DNA of 64,000 nt from assembly GCF_030817595.1 (NCBI RefSeq), contig NZ_JAUSZN010000001.1:1062001-1126000 (forward strand), written 5' to 3'. Origin of the DNA: Neobacillus niacini (GTDB lineage Bacteria; Bacillota; Bacilli; Bacillales; Cytobacillaceae). The notes below the pieces were generated by a model. That model had not been told where the DNA came from and searched no databases. It worked only from the letters and a program-made list of their open reading frames with translations. The position numbers and the translations under genes were made by a program. Positions 42,647-51,985 of the stretch are shown here, one piece after another (positions within the stretch are counted from its first letter, which is position 1; every line of letters starts with the position of its first letter).

Positions 42647-42969
42647 TCACCTTATAGAATCATTGTTACCAAGATGTTCAATTTGATTTAATATCCAAGG
42701 ATTATCTCCTTCTTTTGAGTAACTTGTAAAATAAGTTTTGTTAACCTCAATCAAATTCCACACCATTGGTTCTTGGACCATTATTTTTATTTCTTTTTTT
42801 CTGTAATACTGTTTGGGTCATATGCCATTATCCACGCTTTTTTATAATCCTTTGAATGTTCTTTTTTAACTACATACAAATCGGAAGACGTTGATGAAAA
42901 AGAACCACCACAAGCAGTAACAACCAATAGGGTAATAAAAACAACCAATAAAATAGGGAACTTTTTCAT
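42647..42969 (-). pseudogene. Small lipoprotein, one frameshift in an A-run
   Basis: From 42969 the frame encodes a lipoprotein signal (MKKFPILLVVFITLLVVTAC, lipobox VTAC) and KKEHSKDYKKAWIMAYDPNSI, then stops after an A7 run. In the next frame it continues IKIMVQEPMVWNLIEVNKTY and FTSYSKEGDNPWILNQIEHL to TGA 42647. Total 323 bp (one short of a multiple of three), so one missing A explains the break; about 107 residues when repaired. Function unknown. Confidence 0.65.
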
Positions 42970-43169
42970 TGTTCACCACCAATAATTAATTCTTTATGAC
43001 CAATATATTACTGCAAAATCCTTTCATTCCTTCTTCAACTCCCTCAGTTTGATACGAATATCTCTTGAATGCTCACTTATTCGCAGGATTTCATAACCCT
43101 TGTAATTGGATTTACGGGTAATTAAAATGAGTTCAGATCATCTTGGCTTCGTGAAGGCATAGTTAAATA
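42970..43169. other. Intergenic, no feature recognised
   Basis: About 200 bp between the lipoprotein start and the left end of the IS110-type element. A fragment TCCTTCTTCAACTCCCTCAGTTTGATAC at about 43028 may be a decayed repeat start. Confidence 0.4.
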
Positions 43170-44770
43170 AAGGAGTCAGCTACCACTCCATATTTTACCA
43201 TATAATGCACATCTCCACGCCGCCCCTGGAGGCTTTCCCTCCCATGTCTCAACGGGTCAATTGCCCTTTCATTCCTTCGTCATACCTATCCAAGGGGTGG
43301 AGGCCAGTTATGCTAAACTGATGGGTCACAGTGCCCTTTTGTTGAAGAAACCTGGTACTCCGTGCATATTTGAAATCCTACGAATAAGACAACATTCAAA
43401 ATTTACGATAACTATTTAACTATAAGACTTTTAGTCATACTGCTCCTATGCTGCTAATGGGATTGTTTCTTGTAATTTATTTGCACAGTAAGATTCGTTT
43501 CGCTTAGCTATACCTACAGAAATCCTTGCTAATTTACCGACCAACTTCATGATAGACTTCATTTTCTTCATCTTCTTGACCTTCACATTATATGCATGGA
43601 TAGCTTTAAACTCAGGGTTATTCATCACAAGGCTCATGGTTGCTAGGTAGAGGAAACGCCGTAGTCTAGACCTCCCTCGTTTTGAGAGGACAATCTGCCC
43701 TTTCCATTTTCCTGAGCTTGCTTCAGCTAAATGGAGTCCTGCATGGCGTAATAGAGAATTCCCATGAGAAAACCCACTTAAATCTCCAGCCTCTCCTAAA
43801 ATGCCAGCTAATGAAATTTCACTTATACCTTTAATCATAAGCAGCTTTCTTGCAAATGGTATTTTATTGAGAACTTCTTTAACTTGTTGTTCAACTCTTT
43901 CGAGTTGTTTTATAGCGAGGTCATACTCCTCCAGTAATTGTTCTAAATGGAACTTATAAGCGTCCAATGCTTGTCCAGTTCCAATCGAGGATTTTGCTAG
44001 ATTGATTAGTAATTGAGCCTTTTTGGGTCCTGGTTGTCGCTGCATTATAGACTTCCATCCCCTCATGACATCTAGAGGCTCAAAGGAAGCTATTTCATTA
44101 GGAGTAGGAAATAATCGGAGGGTTGCGATTGCCCCTTTACAAGTAACATCTTTAAATACTTGTCTAAGTTCTGGAAACACAATATCTACCCATCTATGGA
44201 TCTGATTGGTAGAGCTTACGAGACGTTTAACAATCACGTCACGATTAGAAATTAAAACTCTGAGTTTCTCAAAGGATTCAGATGAAGGGCGAACAAAGGA
44301 ATAATAGCCGTTTTTCACCATATCAGCGATAACGAGTGCATCTTTTTTATCACTCTTTGACTGAGTGTTATCACGATTCTCCTTGTTTCTCTTTACTAGA
44401 TGGGGATTGACTGTTACTACCTCAATTTTTTGTTTAACAAGCCATTTAGATAGGTTTTTCCAGTAATGGCCAGTGGGTTCCATACCTACTATTGTGGAAT
44501 CTAGGTTTTTTAGTTTCTTTAACTTTTCAATCCAATTTTTCAGTTAAACAAACCCCTCTTCATTATTTACAAATGTAAGGGGATCTCCCACTACAATTCC
44601 ACGGAAGTTTACAGCTCGAGCAACGTGAAATTGTTGAGCAATGTCTACACCAACAATAAGATGTGTATCGGAAATTCTTTCTATTAGTTGATTTTGTTTG
44701 TCTTGCATTTTAAAATTCATAGTAGGGCTTCCTCCTTAAGAGTTGAGTTAGAGTGGTGTCTATACTCATA
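43170..44770 (-). mobile_element. IS110-family (IS1111-like) insertion sequence
   Basis: The transposase gene lies between inverted motifs: GAGTGGTAGCTGACTC (reverse complement of 43173-43188) on the left and GAGTGGTGTCTATACTC (44751-44767) on the right. Subterminal inverted repeats and the long non-coding part downstream of the transposase (43189-43445) fit the IS1111 group. Exact ends cannot be seen. Known IS110-family elements encode a guide (bridge) RNA in a non-coding end; here 43189-43445 would be the place. Confidence 0.7.
43446..44720 (-). pseudogene. IS110-family transposase with one in-frame stop
   Basis: The frame from ATG 44720 reads MNFKMQDKQNQLIERISDTH then LIVGVDIAQQFHVARAV (the first catalytic Asp of the RuvC-like DEDD domain). 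TAA at codon 59 (44544-44546) interrupts it. It then continues in the same frame with MEPTGHYWKNLSKWL, the DEDD region SKSDKKDALVIADMV, and the C-terminal domain ISEISLAGILGEAGDLSGFS...RHAGLHLAEASSGKWKG. With a sense codon it would be a full 424-residue transposase. Confidence 0.88.
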
Positions 44771-45217
44771 TCTTACTGAGGGGCCTTATTTTTTTCAAAC
44801 CTGATAATTAACGATCTACAGGAATGCTAAACTGCCTCGTTAGCTGAATAACAAAAAAAGATCGCCGCAGCAACCCTGATTCTTTAACTCTTGCCCCAGT
44901 TAGTGAAATAAGTAAAATAATAACGTCAACCCGTGTAAGGCGAACGCTATTCGTAATGCCGCTCATTCTAAGAAATAATTCGCAATATAATTTTCTAAAG
45001 GCATTTTTAGTGGCAATTATGGACCAAAATTAAATTTCCATTTTTTGTTTATCGAAACATTCTAATAGTGAAAACTATAGCAGAGCAAGGCAATAATCTC
45101 CTTTGATTACACCCTCCATGAAATGCCTTGCTCCACTGGTTACCTTTCTGCCAAAAGTCGTAGAGAACTTAACGTCAATTTCTAGAAGAATTTCTTGGGT
45201 AAGAAAAAATATCTATC
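44771..45217. other. Intergenic region with repeat copy 18 and a long-loop hairpin
   Basis: No gene. The repeat is at 44826-44912. GAGCAAGGCA (about 45083) pairs with TGCCTTGCTC (about 45124) around a 30-base loop downstream of the penicillin-binding protein gene; this may end its transcript. Confidence 0.5.
44826..44912 (-). repeat. Intergenic terminator-type repeat, copy 18
   Basis: GCTAAACTGCCTCGTTAGCTGAATAA, AAAAAAGATCGCCGCAGCAACC, TTTAACTCTTGCCCCAGTTAGTGAAATAAG. It lies in the IS110/PBP gap rather than directly at a stop codon. Confidence 0.75.
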
Positions 45218-47362
45218 TTAACCATGCTTTTGTTTCTTTTCCTTTTTTCGACGCTTCTCTTCCTCTTTTTTAAGTTTCTCTTCTTCTTTATTTCCGCCAT
45301 TAATAGGATGAATTATTACATTGTCGTTCTTTGGTGGTACTTCTGCAGAATCAATTCCTTTTATATAAAGTTCATTATTCACTCTGTAGACACTATCTGG
45401 TTGCAGAAAATCTGCTGTATCCGTTCCGAAAGCTTCCATCATTGCTTTAAACATTAACTGCGAGATTTTTGTTGTATTTCCACTCATATAGTTACCCAGT
45501 CCGTTTTGTGCGTAACCCGTCCAGACAGCCATGGTGTATTGTGGTGTATACCCTGCAAACCAGCTATCATTTGTAGCTGAGCTTGGGTATCTATATTTAG
45601 CTCGAGTTTTTTCATCAAAATTGGTTGTACCTGTTTTCCCGGCAACATCCAGTCCAGGAACATTTGCTGTTGTTCCTGTCCCAGCATTTACGACTGTTCG
45701 TAACATATCCGTTACCATATAGGCAGTGTAATCCTGCATAACACGCTTTGATTCCCCCGCAAACTGAACCTCTGTGCCATCTGCCAAAACTACCTTTTGG
45801 ACGAAATGCGGTTTATTGTATTGACCATTGTTTCCAAAGGCACTGTAGGCCCCTGCCATGTCTAAAGGACTTACGGTATTGCTCCCGATGGAGTAGGATT
45901 CATATACTTCATTATTTTTAAACGTAATCCCCAGTGATTCTGCAAAACTCTTAGCCTTATCCATCCCAACCTCTCTCATGGCGAGCAGCGCCGGGATATT
46001 GTATGAATTTTGCAGGGCCGTCCGCATCGTCAACATTCCATGATATTGATGATCCCAGTTGGAAATGGGCTGACCCGTTGAATAGGTTGTCTTCTGGTCA
46101 TTGATCAAATGAGCAGTGGACCATTTTAAGTTTTCAATCGCAGGTCCATAATCAAAAATCGGCTTAAAGGATGATCCTGGTTGACGTTTGATATCTACGG
46201 CAAAGTTGTGACCTAAGAATTGAGCCTTATAGTCATTTCGACCACTCCCGATTGCCCTGACTTCACCCATTTTGGTATCTAAAAAAACGAAGGCTCCCTG
46301 AAAATTCGCATCCGGATAGGCAATGATTTCATTGGTATTCATCATTTTGTCCGCAAAATCCTGTGCTTTTGGATCCAGGGTTGTATAAATCGACAATCCG
46401 TCCTCACTGATGTCGACATCCTTTAGTTTTCCCTTTACCTCTTTCACAGCTGCATCCAAGAATGCTTCATAAGGCATACTTTGCTGCGTATTTCTTGCTA
46501 CAAGTCCCTCTGTTACAGGAATTTTTTCTGCTTCCTTCATTTGTTTTTCCGTGATATAGCCATCTCGAAGCATCGAGCTTAAGACAATGTGACGACGCTT
46601 CGTGGCTGCTTCTTTGTTTTCCGGTATGGTTGGATCATAATTATTCGGACTCTGTGTCAGTCCAGCTATCATCGCTGCCTGCGCAAGCGTCATTTTTTTC
46701 AAATCATTGGACTCAATACCATAGTAATTCTTCGCTGCGGCAGCCACTCCGTAAGAGCGGTTTCCAAGGTAGATTTTGTTTAGATACATCATTAAAATGT
46801 CCTGCTTGGAATATTTTTTTTCCAATTGATACGCTAAGTCCCATTCTTGCACTTTACGTTTCAGTGTTTTCTCTGGAGACAAAAAAGAATTTTTAATGAC
46901 TTGCTGTGTAATCGTACTACCTCCCTGAGATCCGAAATCCCCGGTTACGTTCACAAAAATCGCCTTAGCTGTCCGTTTGAGGTCGATTCCAAAATGTTCG
47001 TAAAAATGGGAATCCTCGGTGGCAATAAATGCATGTTCCAAAACTTTTGGCACTAGATTGTACGTAATTTTTGTCCGTTTTTCCTTCCCGTATTCATAAA
47101 GGAAGTTCCCGTCTTTATCATAAAATTTAGTAGAAAGCAGATCCACCAGCTTTGAAGAATCTAAGGTAGGTGTACCCTTAATCATTGAAGCGAACGTAAT
47201 GGCTCCTGCTCCTGTCGAAACAAGACCGAGCACCATACAGACAATAACCAGTTTTTTTAACAACGATCCTTTTTTTAATATTCCAATACTTCTTTGTTTA
47301 TTTTGACTTGTTTTTTCAGCTTGTTTTCGTTCCTCACGAGATTGATACGTTTCTTCTGACAT
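45218..47362 (-). CDS. Class A penicillin-binding protein (PBP1A family)
   Basis: This 714-residue bifunctional peptidoglycan synthase has a cytoplasmic basic start and one membrane helix (residues about 38-60). The GT51 glycosyltransferase domain follows (catalytic Glu116 in ATEDSHFYEH; GGSTITQQ at 147-154). The transpeptidase domain has SSFK at 397-400 (nucleophile Ser397), SYN at 453-455 and KTGT at 576-579. The tail is very basic (KKEEEKRRKKEKKQKHG). It polymerises glycan strands and crosslinks peptides outside the membrane. It resembles PbpG/PonA-type proteins; it may be an accessory paralogue. GGGAGAG precedes the ATG. Confidence 0.94.
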   Translation of the reverse strand: MSEETYQSREERKQAEKTSQNKQRSIGILKKGSLLKKLVIVCMVLGLVSTGAGAITFASMIKGTPTLDSSKLVDLLSTKFYDKDGNFLYEYGKEKRTKITYNLVPKVLEHAFIATEDSHFYEHFGIDLKRTAKAIFVNVTGDFGSQGGSTITQQVIKNSFLSPEKTLKRKVQEWDLAYQLEKKYSKQDILMMYLNKIYLGNRSYGVAAAAKNYYGIESNDLKKMTLAQAAMIAGLTQSPNNYDPTIPENKEAATKRRHIVLSSMLRDGYITEKQMKEAEKIPVTEGLVARNTQQSMPYEAFLDAAVKEVKGKLKDVDISEDGLSIYTTLDPKAQDFADKMMNTNEIIAYPDANFQGAFVFLDTKMGEVRAIGSGRNDYKAQFLGHNFAVDIKRQPGSSFKPIFDYGPAIENLKWSTAHLINDQKTTYSTGQPISNWDHQYHGMLTMRTALQNSYNIPALLAMREVGMDKAKSFAESLGITFKNNEVYESYSIGSNTVSPLDMAGAYSAFGNNGQYNKPHFVQKVVLADGTEVQFAGESKRVMQDYTAYMVTDMLRTVVNAGTGTTANVPGLDVAGKTGTTNFDEKTRAKYRYPSSATNDSWFAGYTPQYTMAVWTGYAQNGLGNYMSGNTTKISQLMFKAMMEAFGTDTADFLQPDSVYRVNNELYIKGIDSAEVPPKNDNVIIHPINGGNKEEEKLKKEEEKRRKKEKKQKHG

Positions 47363-47427
47363 TCATCTTCTCTCCCATGTAAAGTAAATCAAAGTCATTT
47401 TTTGAAATAAAGCCTTTTCTATAATTA

Positions 47428-47661
47428 TTATTTAATAAGATTAATATTCGGATTATCCTTTTCATGAACTCCTATATAACGGATTGAAGAACCATTGATC
47501 CAATATTTCCCTTGGTCACCCTTCGCAAGAAAGTATTTGCGTTGTTCAATCTTTTTTACTATTTCTTGTATAACTTGTTCCTTACTAATATCAGCCTCTT
47601 TGATTATTCTTTCTCGTTTTATATCATCCTCTAAGGTATAACAAACCACAAATTCCTTCAT
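47428..47661 (-). CDS. Small hypothetical protein
   Basis: This 77-residue cytosolic protein, MKEFVVCYTLEDDIKRERI, has mixed alpha/beta character and ends IGVHEKDNPNINLIK. A GGGGGAG-type RBS precedes the ATG. It lies 65 bp upstream of the penicillin-binding protein gene on the same strand. I do not recognise the family. Confidence 0.6.
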   Translation of the reverse strand: MKEFVVCYTLEDDIKRERIIKEADISKEQVIQEIVKKIEQRKYFLAKGDQGKYWINGSSIRYIGVHEKDNPNINLIK

Positions 47662-47821
47662 ACTATCTCCCCCATTTAAGAATCACCAAGTTGATCAACC
47701 TCAACAAATCTACAGTTGGATGTTAATATACTTGAGCCATTTAAATAGGTTCGTAAGAAACCTTAAATTTATGAGGGATTCTGTATTTTATTTTCTACTT
47801 CATCTAAACCAAAAATAAGTA

Positions 47822-47933
47822 AGCGCTGCCGCAGCAACTCATTTCTTTTCAACTAACCTACCACGTTAGCACAACAACAAAAGACCGCCGCAGCGATCCC
47901 ATTTTAAACTCTTGCACCCGTTTGTGAAACAAG
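47822..47933 (-). repeat. Intergenic terminator-type repeat, copy 19, with extra half
   Basis: CGCTGCCGCAGCAACTCATTTC, then TTTTCAACTAACCTACCACGTTAGCAC, AAAAGACCGCCGCAGCGATCCC and AAACTCTTGCACCCGTTTGTGAAACAAG. The first hairpin suggests a partial second unit in tandem. It is one of the best preserved copies. Confidence 0.78.
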
Positions 47934-47949
47934 AATTATAATAAATAAA

Positions 47950-47970
47950 AAAGCAGCAATACCATTCAGG
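47950..47970 (-). terminator. 3' half of a terminator split by IS3 (other half 49467-49485)
   Basis: Removing the IS and one AGG duplication rebuilds, on the minus strand, AGCAGTTATACC-TGAAT-GGTATTGCTGCT followed by TTTTT. Ten of 12 stem positions pair. This would be the terminator of the surface-protein gene at 49489. Confidence 0.75.
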
Positions 47971-47979
47971 TGAACTATA

Positions 47980-48026
47980 ACCCGAATAATGGACACTATT
48001 AAAAAAGTCCGTTATTCGGGTTTTTC
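47980..48026 (+). terminator. Hairpin terminator at IS3 left end
   Basis: ACCCGAATAATGGAC and GTCCGTTATTCGGGT pair over 15 bp (one mismatch) around an A-rich loop, followed by TTTTTC. Confidence 0.75.
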
Positions 48027-48088
48027 TGTGTCCATTTTATAGAAACCCGTTTATAATCATTTCAAAGATGTGAGCGGAGGACATAAAG

Positions 48089-48517
48089 TTGAGTAAAATT
48101 ATTTTTAATGAGATTCAAATGAAGTTACTTGAACAGAACCCTAATGTACAACACGTATCTGAGCGTTCGATATCCTATAAACCAGAGTTTAAGGTTGAAG
48201 CAATTAAGGAAAATTCAAATGGTAAAGGTCCTGCCCAAATTTTTATTGAACACGGATTTGACTTAGAGGTAATTGGGACTGATAAACCAGGACAATGTTT
48301 GAAACGCTGGAGGAAAACATATGAGGAGTTTGGAGAGGATGGCTTCTTCACAGAACGACGTGGAAAAGGAGCTACAGGTAGACCTTCTTCAAAGCCTCTT
48401 TCGGCGGAGGACAACCTTAAGAAAGCTGAAGCGCGTATTAAATATTTAGAAGCTGAACTTGAATTCTTAAAAAAGTTAGACGAACTCGAAAGGCAGGCGA
48501 AGAAGAAGAAAAAGTAA
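48089..48517 (+). CDS. IS3-family OrfA (HTH protein)
   Basis: This 142-residue protein starts at TTG 48089 (GGAGG RBS). It has helix-turn-helix features (YKPEFKVEAIKENSNGKGPA, CLKRWRKTYEEFGEDGFF) and ends in a leucine-zipper-like coiled coil (ARIKYLEAELEFLKKLDELE) and KKKKK. The orfB frame overlaps its end, so a minus-one ribosomal frameshift at the GAAAAAG run (about 48508) would make the OrfAB transposase. Confidence 0.9.
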   Translation: MSKIIFNEIQMKLLEQNPNVQHVSERSISYKPEFKVEAIKENSNGKGPAQIFIEHGFDLEVIGTDKPGQCLKRWRKTYEEFGEDGFFTERRGKGATGRPSSKPLSAEDNLKKAEARIKYLEAELEFLKKLDELERQAKKKKK

Positions 48518-48576
48518 CAATTTCAGAGAAGTATGCGCTTATTGAAAATACAATTCGAAAGTTTAATCTTAAACAT

Positions 48577-49419
48577 ATGGTGAAATTCCTATGTGAAAAG
48601 GCTGAGGTTAGTCGAAGTGGATATTATGCTTGGCTAAAGGCTGAGAACAAGCGTAATAAACGAGAAGAGAACGATTGGAAAGATTATGAGTTAATCAAGG
48701 AAATATTCGATAAGAAAAAGGGATACGCAGGTGCCTTAACAATTAAAATGATTTTAGAGAATGATTATTTTGTGGAGATGAATCATAAAAAGATTCGTCG
48801 CATTATGAGAAAGTATAATTTAGTAGCGACAGTCCGCCAGATAAATCCTTATAAGCAAATGGCCAAAGCAACACAAGAACATAAGACCCTCCCTAACCTA
48901 TTAAATAGGGAATTTAACCAAGAAGAACCTGGGAAAGTATTATTAACAGATATTACTTATGTGTATTTCGGTTCTTCGCAACCTGCCTATTTATCATGTG
49001 TAAAAGATGCTTCTACAAGGGAAATTATGGCTTACCATTTGTCCAAAACTTTAAAAATGGATCTGGTGTATTCTACATTGGACAAGCTCTCTGATGCACT
49101 GGGTGGAATCATTCATCCAGAAGCTATGATTCACTCGGACCAAGGGTTCCATTATACCCATCCAGAATTTCAAAAAAGAGTTAAAAAGATGGAACTCACT
49201 CAGTCGATGTCCCGTAAGGGGAATTGTTGGGATAATGCCCCAATGGAATCATTCTTTGGGCATTTAAAGGATGAAGTTGACTATTCTTCATGCCAAACCT
49301 TTGAAGAATTACAAGAATTGATAGGAAACTATATGGAGGAATACAACAATAGCCGTTATCAGTGGAGTCTAAATAAAATGACTCCGGCACAATACCGGAG
49401 TCACTTATTAGCAGCGTAA
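48577..49419 (+). CDS. IS3-family OrfB (DDE transposase)
   Basis: The 280-residue frame from GTG/ATG 48577 has the integrase-core DDE: Asp in LLTDITYVYF, Asp in HSDQGFHY, and Glu in APMESFFGHLKDE. In the same frame the sequence upstream (EKVTISEKYALIENTIRKFN) is open back to the orfA end, so the real product is the frameshifted OrfAB fusion. All three catalytic residues are present; the element may be active. Confidence 0.92.
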   Translation: MVKFLCEKAEVSRSGYYAWLKAENKRNKREENDWKDYELIKEIFDKKKGYAGALTIKMILENDYFVEMNHKKIRRIMRKYNLVATVRQINPYKQMAKATQEHKTLPNLLNREFNQEEPGKVLLTDITYVYFGSSQPAYLSCVKDASTREIMAYHLSKTLKMDLVYSTLDKLSDALGGIIHPEAMIHSDQGFHYTHPEFQKRVKKMELTQSMSRKGNCWDNAPMESFFGHLKDEVDYSSCQTFEELQELIGNYMEEYNNSRYQWSLNKMTPAQYRSHLLAA

Positions 49420-49488
49420 ATATTCTGGTCTTTTTTTAGACTGTCCATTTTATGGGTCACAGTTCAAGGTATAACTGCTCTTTTATTT

Positions 49489-51474
49489 TTAATTGTTGGA
49501 ATTATTCTGTTTCACCACAATATCTTGGGAAGTGGTAACTGTGTTTCCGGCATTATCGGTAGCTTTATAGGTAACAGTATAAACGCGGTCTCCACTTCCA
49601 CTTCTTTCAACACGTACAGAGAAGTTTGTATCGGATGTACCGATTTCGGCACCTTGTATATCTTGAGACGTGTTTCCATCACCTTTTCCGTTATCCATTT
49701 GATTACTTACAACGGATACCAATTCAAATAAGGCAACACCTGATAAGGTATCTTTAGCATCTACCAATACTTTTATTGGAACTAACTGGTGGTTTCTATC
49801 TGTTAGGACTGATTGATCAAAAGAAACGTTTAAAGTTGGTGCTGTTTTGTCAATTTTTATTTCGACTGATTTAGTTTTTTCAACGTTACCAGCATTATCG
49901 ATACTTCTAAATTCAACTTTATTTATTCCTTCATCACTAATTGAAATAGTTCCGTTGTAGGCTTGCCAATCTCCATTATTCACTCTATATTCTGTTCTTG
50001 CCACGCCAGATAGATTATCTGAGGATTCAAGTGTTAATGTTACATCTGAATTATACCATTCGTCCTTTACTGGACTTAATGTGGTTTGAGGAACTGTTTT
50101 GTCTATGTCCACCTCAAAACTTTTATATGCTTCTACATTTCCAGCATTATCGACACTTCTGTAATCAACCGTGTTCATACCTTCAATAAAGGAGTTGAAT
50201 GATCCATTATATTCAGTCCATTCACCGTTATTGATCCGGTATTCTGTTTTTGCTACACCAGAATTTTCATCAGTAGTTGATAATGTTGCAGAAACATCTT
50301 TTTTAGTCCAATTTGTTGGAATATCGCTATGAGTTGTGACAGGTGAAGTTTTATCAATTTTTACAATTTCACTTTTTATCGTTTCTTTATTTCCTGCAGT
50401 ATCAATACTTCTAAACTCCACTTTGTTTTGACCTTCTAGTGTTACTTTGAACGGTGCTGTGTATTCTTGCCAATCCCCATAATTTATCCGGTACTCTGTT
50501 TTAGCTACACCAGTTGAATTATCTACAGCATTTAACTCTACTTGCACATCTGATAAATTCCATTCTCTAGAATTGGAGTTAGTTGTCATCTTTGTAACCG
50601 GTGGTTCGGAATCTGATTCTTTTACATTAAAACTAAAATCACTTAAGTTCTTATATTCATAGTTATCGTATTTTTGTTGGGAATTTGAGTTGTGATAATA
50701 CGCATAACTGTTTTGAAGTTTATCATAAAAATAAATATAGCCTATGTTCCAAATGCCCATAGCGTCATATTCACCGATTGTAAAACTTCCTTCATATAAT
50801 CCAGTTGACTCGTTATAGTAAAGTCTTGTGTATTTTGAACCATTTCCAGTTGGTGCATTATATGTGATTGCAACATAGTCTACTCCAGACAGATTATCAG
50901 TTATGTTAGCTGAAATAAGAACTGTATCTCCTTTAGAAACCTCTTTTGGAGTAACAGTTAAACTATTTAATTTCGGTGCTTGATCATCGCTAACGTTTCC
51001 TGACACAGTTATTGCGTATTCACTTAAGTCTTTATATTCATAGCTATCGTATTTTTGTTGGGAATTTAAGTTGTGATAATACGCATAACTGTTTTGAAGT
51101 TTATCATAAAAATAAATATAGCCTATGTTCCAAATGCCCATAGCGTCATATTCACCGATTGTAAAACTTCCTTCATATAATCCAGTTGACTCGTTATAGT
51201 AAAGTCTTGTGTATTTTGAACCATTTCCAGTTGGTGCATTATATGTGATCGCAACATAGTCTACTCCAGAAAGGTCATCAGTCACTTTTGCTTGAATCTG
51301 AACCTGATTGCCAGAGGTGACATTTGAATGAGAAACCTTTAGTGATTCCAAAGTTGGTGGTGTTACATCGTTGGCAGCTTTTGTTGAAATCGAAGTTCCG
51401 AAAAAAGAAATTACAAGAAAAAAGGCTAAAAATAAGTGAAGAACATATTTATTTTTCTTTTGCATTGAATGCAC
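49489..51474 (-). CDS. Secreted repeat protein with OmpL47/Ig-like domains
   Basis: This 661-residue protein starts at GTG 51474 (AAAAGGAGG seven bp before). A signal peptide (KYVLHLFLAFFLVISFFGTS) precedes two near-identical repeats of about 127 residues (SGVDYVAITYNAPTGNGSKY, YYNESTGLYEGSFTIGEYDA, NIGYIYFYDKLQNSYAYYHN). Three OmpL47-type repeats follow (TEYRINNGEWTEY...GMNTVDYRSVDNAGNVE), then an Ig-like end. No LPXTG, SLH or other anchor is visible, so it may be released or held non-covalently. Function in adhesion or matrix is a guess. Its terminator is split by the IS3. Confidence 0.85.
   Translation of the reverse strand: MHSMQKKNKYVLHLFLAFFLVISFFGTSISTKAANDVTPPTLESLKVSHSNVTSGNQVQIQAKVTDDLSGVDYVAITYNAPTGNGSKYTRLYYNESTGLYEGSFTIGEYDAMGIWNIGYIYFYDKLQNSYAYYHNLNSQQKYDSYEYKDLSEYAITVSGNVSDDQAPKLNSLTVTPKEVSKGDTVLISANITDNLSGVDYVAITYNAPTGNGSKYTRLYYNESTGLYEGSFTIGEYDAMGIWNIGYIYFYDKLQNSYAYYHNSNSQQKYDNYEYKNLSDFSFNVKESDSEPPVTKMTTNSNSREWNLSDVQVELNAVDNSTGVAKTEYRINYGDWQEYTAPFKVTLEGQNKVEFRSIDTAGNKETIKSEIVKIDKTSPVTTHSDIPTNWTKKDVSATLSTTDENSGVAKTEYRINNGEWTEYNGSFNSFIEGMNTVDYRSVDNAGNVEAYKSFEVDIDKTVPQTTLSPVKDEWYNSDVTLTLESSDNLSGVARTEYRVNNGDWQAYNGTISISDEGINKVEFRSIDNAGNVEKTKSVEIKIDKTAPTLNVSFDQSVLTDRNHQLVPIKVLVDAKDTLSGVALFELVSVVSNQMDNGKGDGNTSQDIQGAEIGTSDTNFSVRVERSGSGDRVYTVTYKATDNAGNTVTTSQDIVVKQNNSNN
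50641..50889 (-). repeat. Intragenic direct repeat, unit B
   Basis: This 249-bp stretch is almost identical at the base level to 51022-51270, offset by 381 bp (127 codons). Only a handful of differences are visible. Confidence 0.9.
51022..51270 (-). repeat. Intragenic direct repeat, unit A
   Basis: Partner of 50641-50889 within the surface-protein gene. Near-identity including silent positions means recent duplication or gene conversion. Confidence 0.9.
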
Positions 51475-51814
51475 ATTGAATCCTCCTTTTATAATTCTAT
51501 TGACCTATTACTCTTCTATAATAAAGGTTTAAATTCCTGGATTCTACTGGTATTTTTCATCCAAAACTCAGAGGTCGTATAAGAAGTAGCTCAATTATTG
51601 TTGGTTTCCCTATAATTATGGCATAAAGCAATAGGAAAAAGTTTTTAAATTTCCAGAAGAAAAGGATAATTTATTGAAAATAGTGGCTTTACAGTAACTT
51701 CTTTTTTGTTACCTTGTTCAACAAACCTGCCAGTTAGTTTAATAAGAAATTCAGCAAAAAGGGGCATAAATCCTTCTTAGTAATAATGGTTTATAATGTC
51801 CTACAAAACAAAAA

Positions 51815-51843
51815 GACCAAATTGCCTGTATAGCAATTTGGTC
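51815..51843. terminator. Hairpin, terminator-like
   Basis: GACCAAATTGC (51815-51825) and GCAATTTGGTC (51833-51843), perfect 11-bp stem, A-rich on the left side, so it would end minus-strand transcripts. Confidence 0.65.
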
Positions 51844-51985
51844 CACAAAACCAATAACATTTTTATATACAACAAACACTACTTTTTACATTCCAAATTA
51901 ACGGTTTGTGATAGGTATTCGAACCCGTTCCCAATATAGGATAGTTTTTGTTATTCCTGGAAATTCCGAACAAAACTTGATAAAC

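Larger units (their letters stand above)
47662..47970. other. Intergenic region with repeat copy 19 up to the IS3 end
   Basis: No gene. It holds the repeat at 47822-47933 and, at 47950-47970, half of a terminator hairpin cut by the IS3 insertion. Confidence 0.6.
47971..49466 (+). mobile_element. IS3-family insertion sequence (IS150-like), complete
   Basis: Both ends are visible: the left begins TGAACTATAACCCGAATAATGG and the reverse complement of the right begins TGAACTGTGACCCATAAAATGG. A 3-bp target duplication AGG flanks it (47968-47970 and 49467-49469). It encodes orfA and orfB. A 15-bp-arm hairpin with T-run at 47980-48026 near the left end probably blocks incoming transcription. The clean ends and duplication mean a recent insertion. 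Confidence 0.92.
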
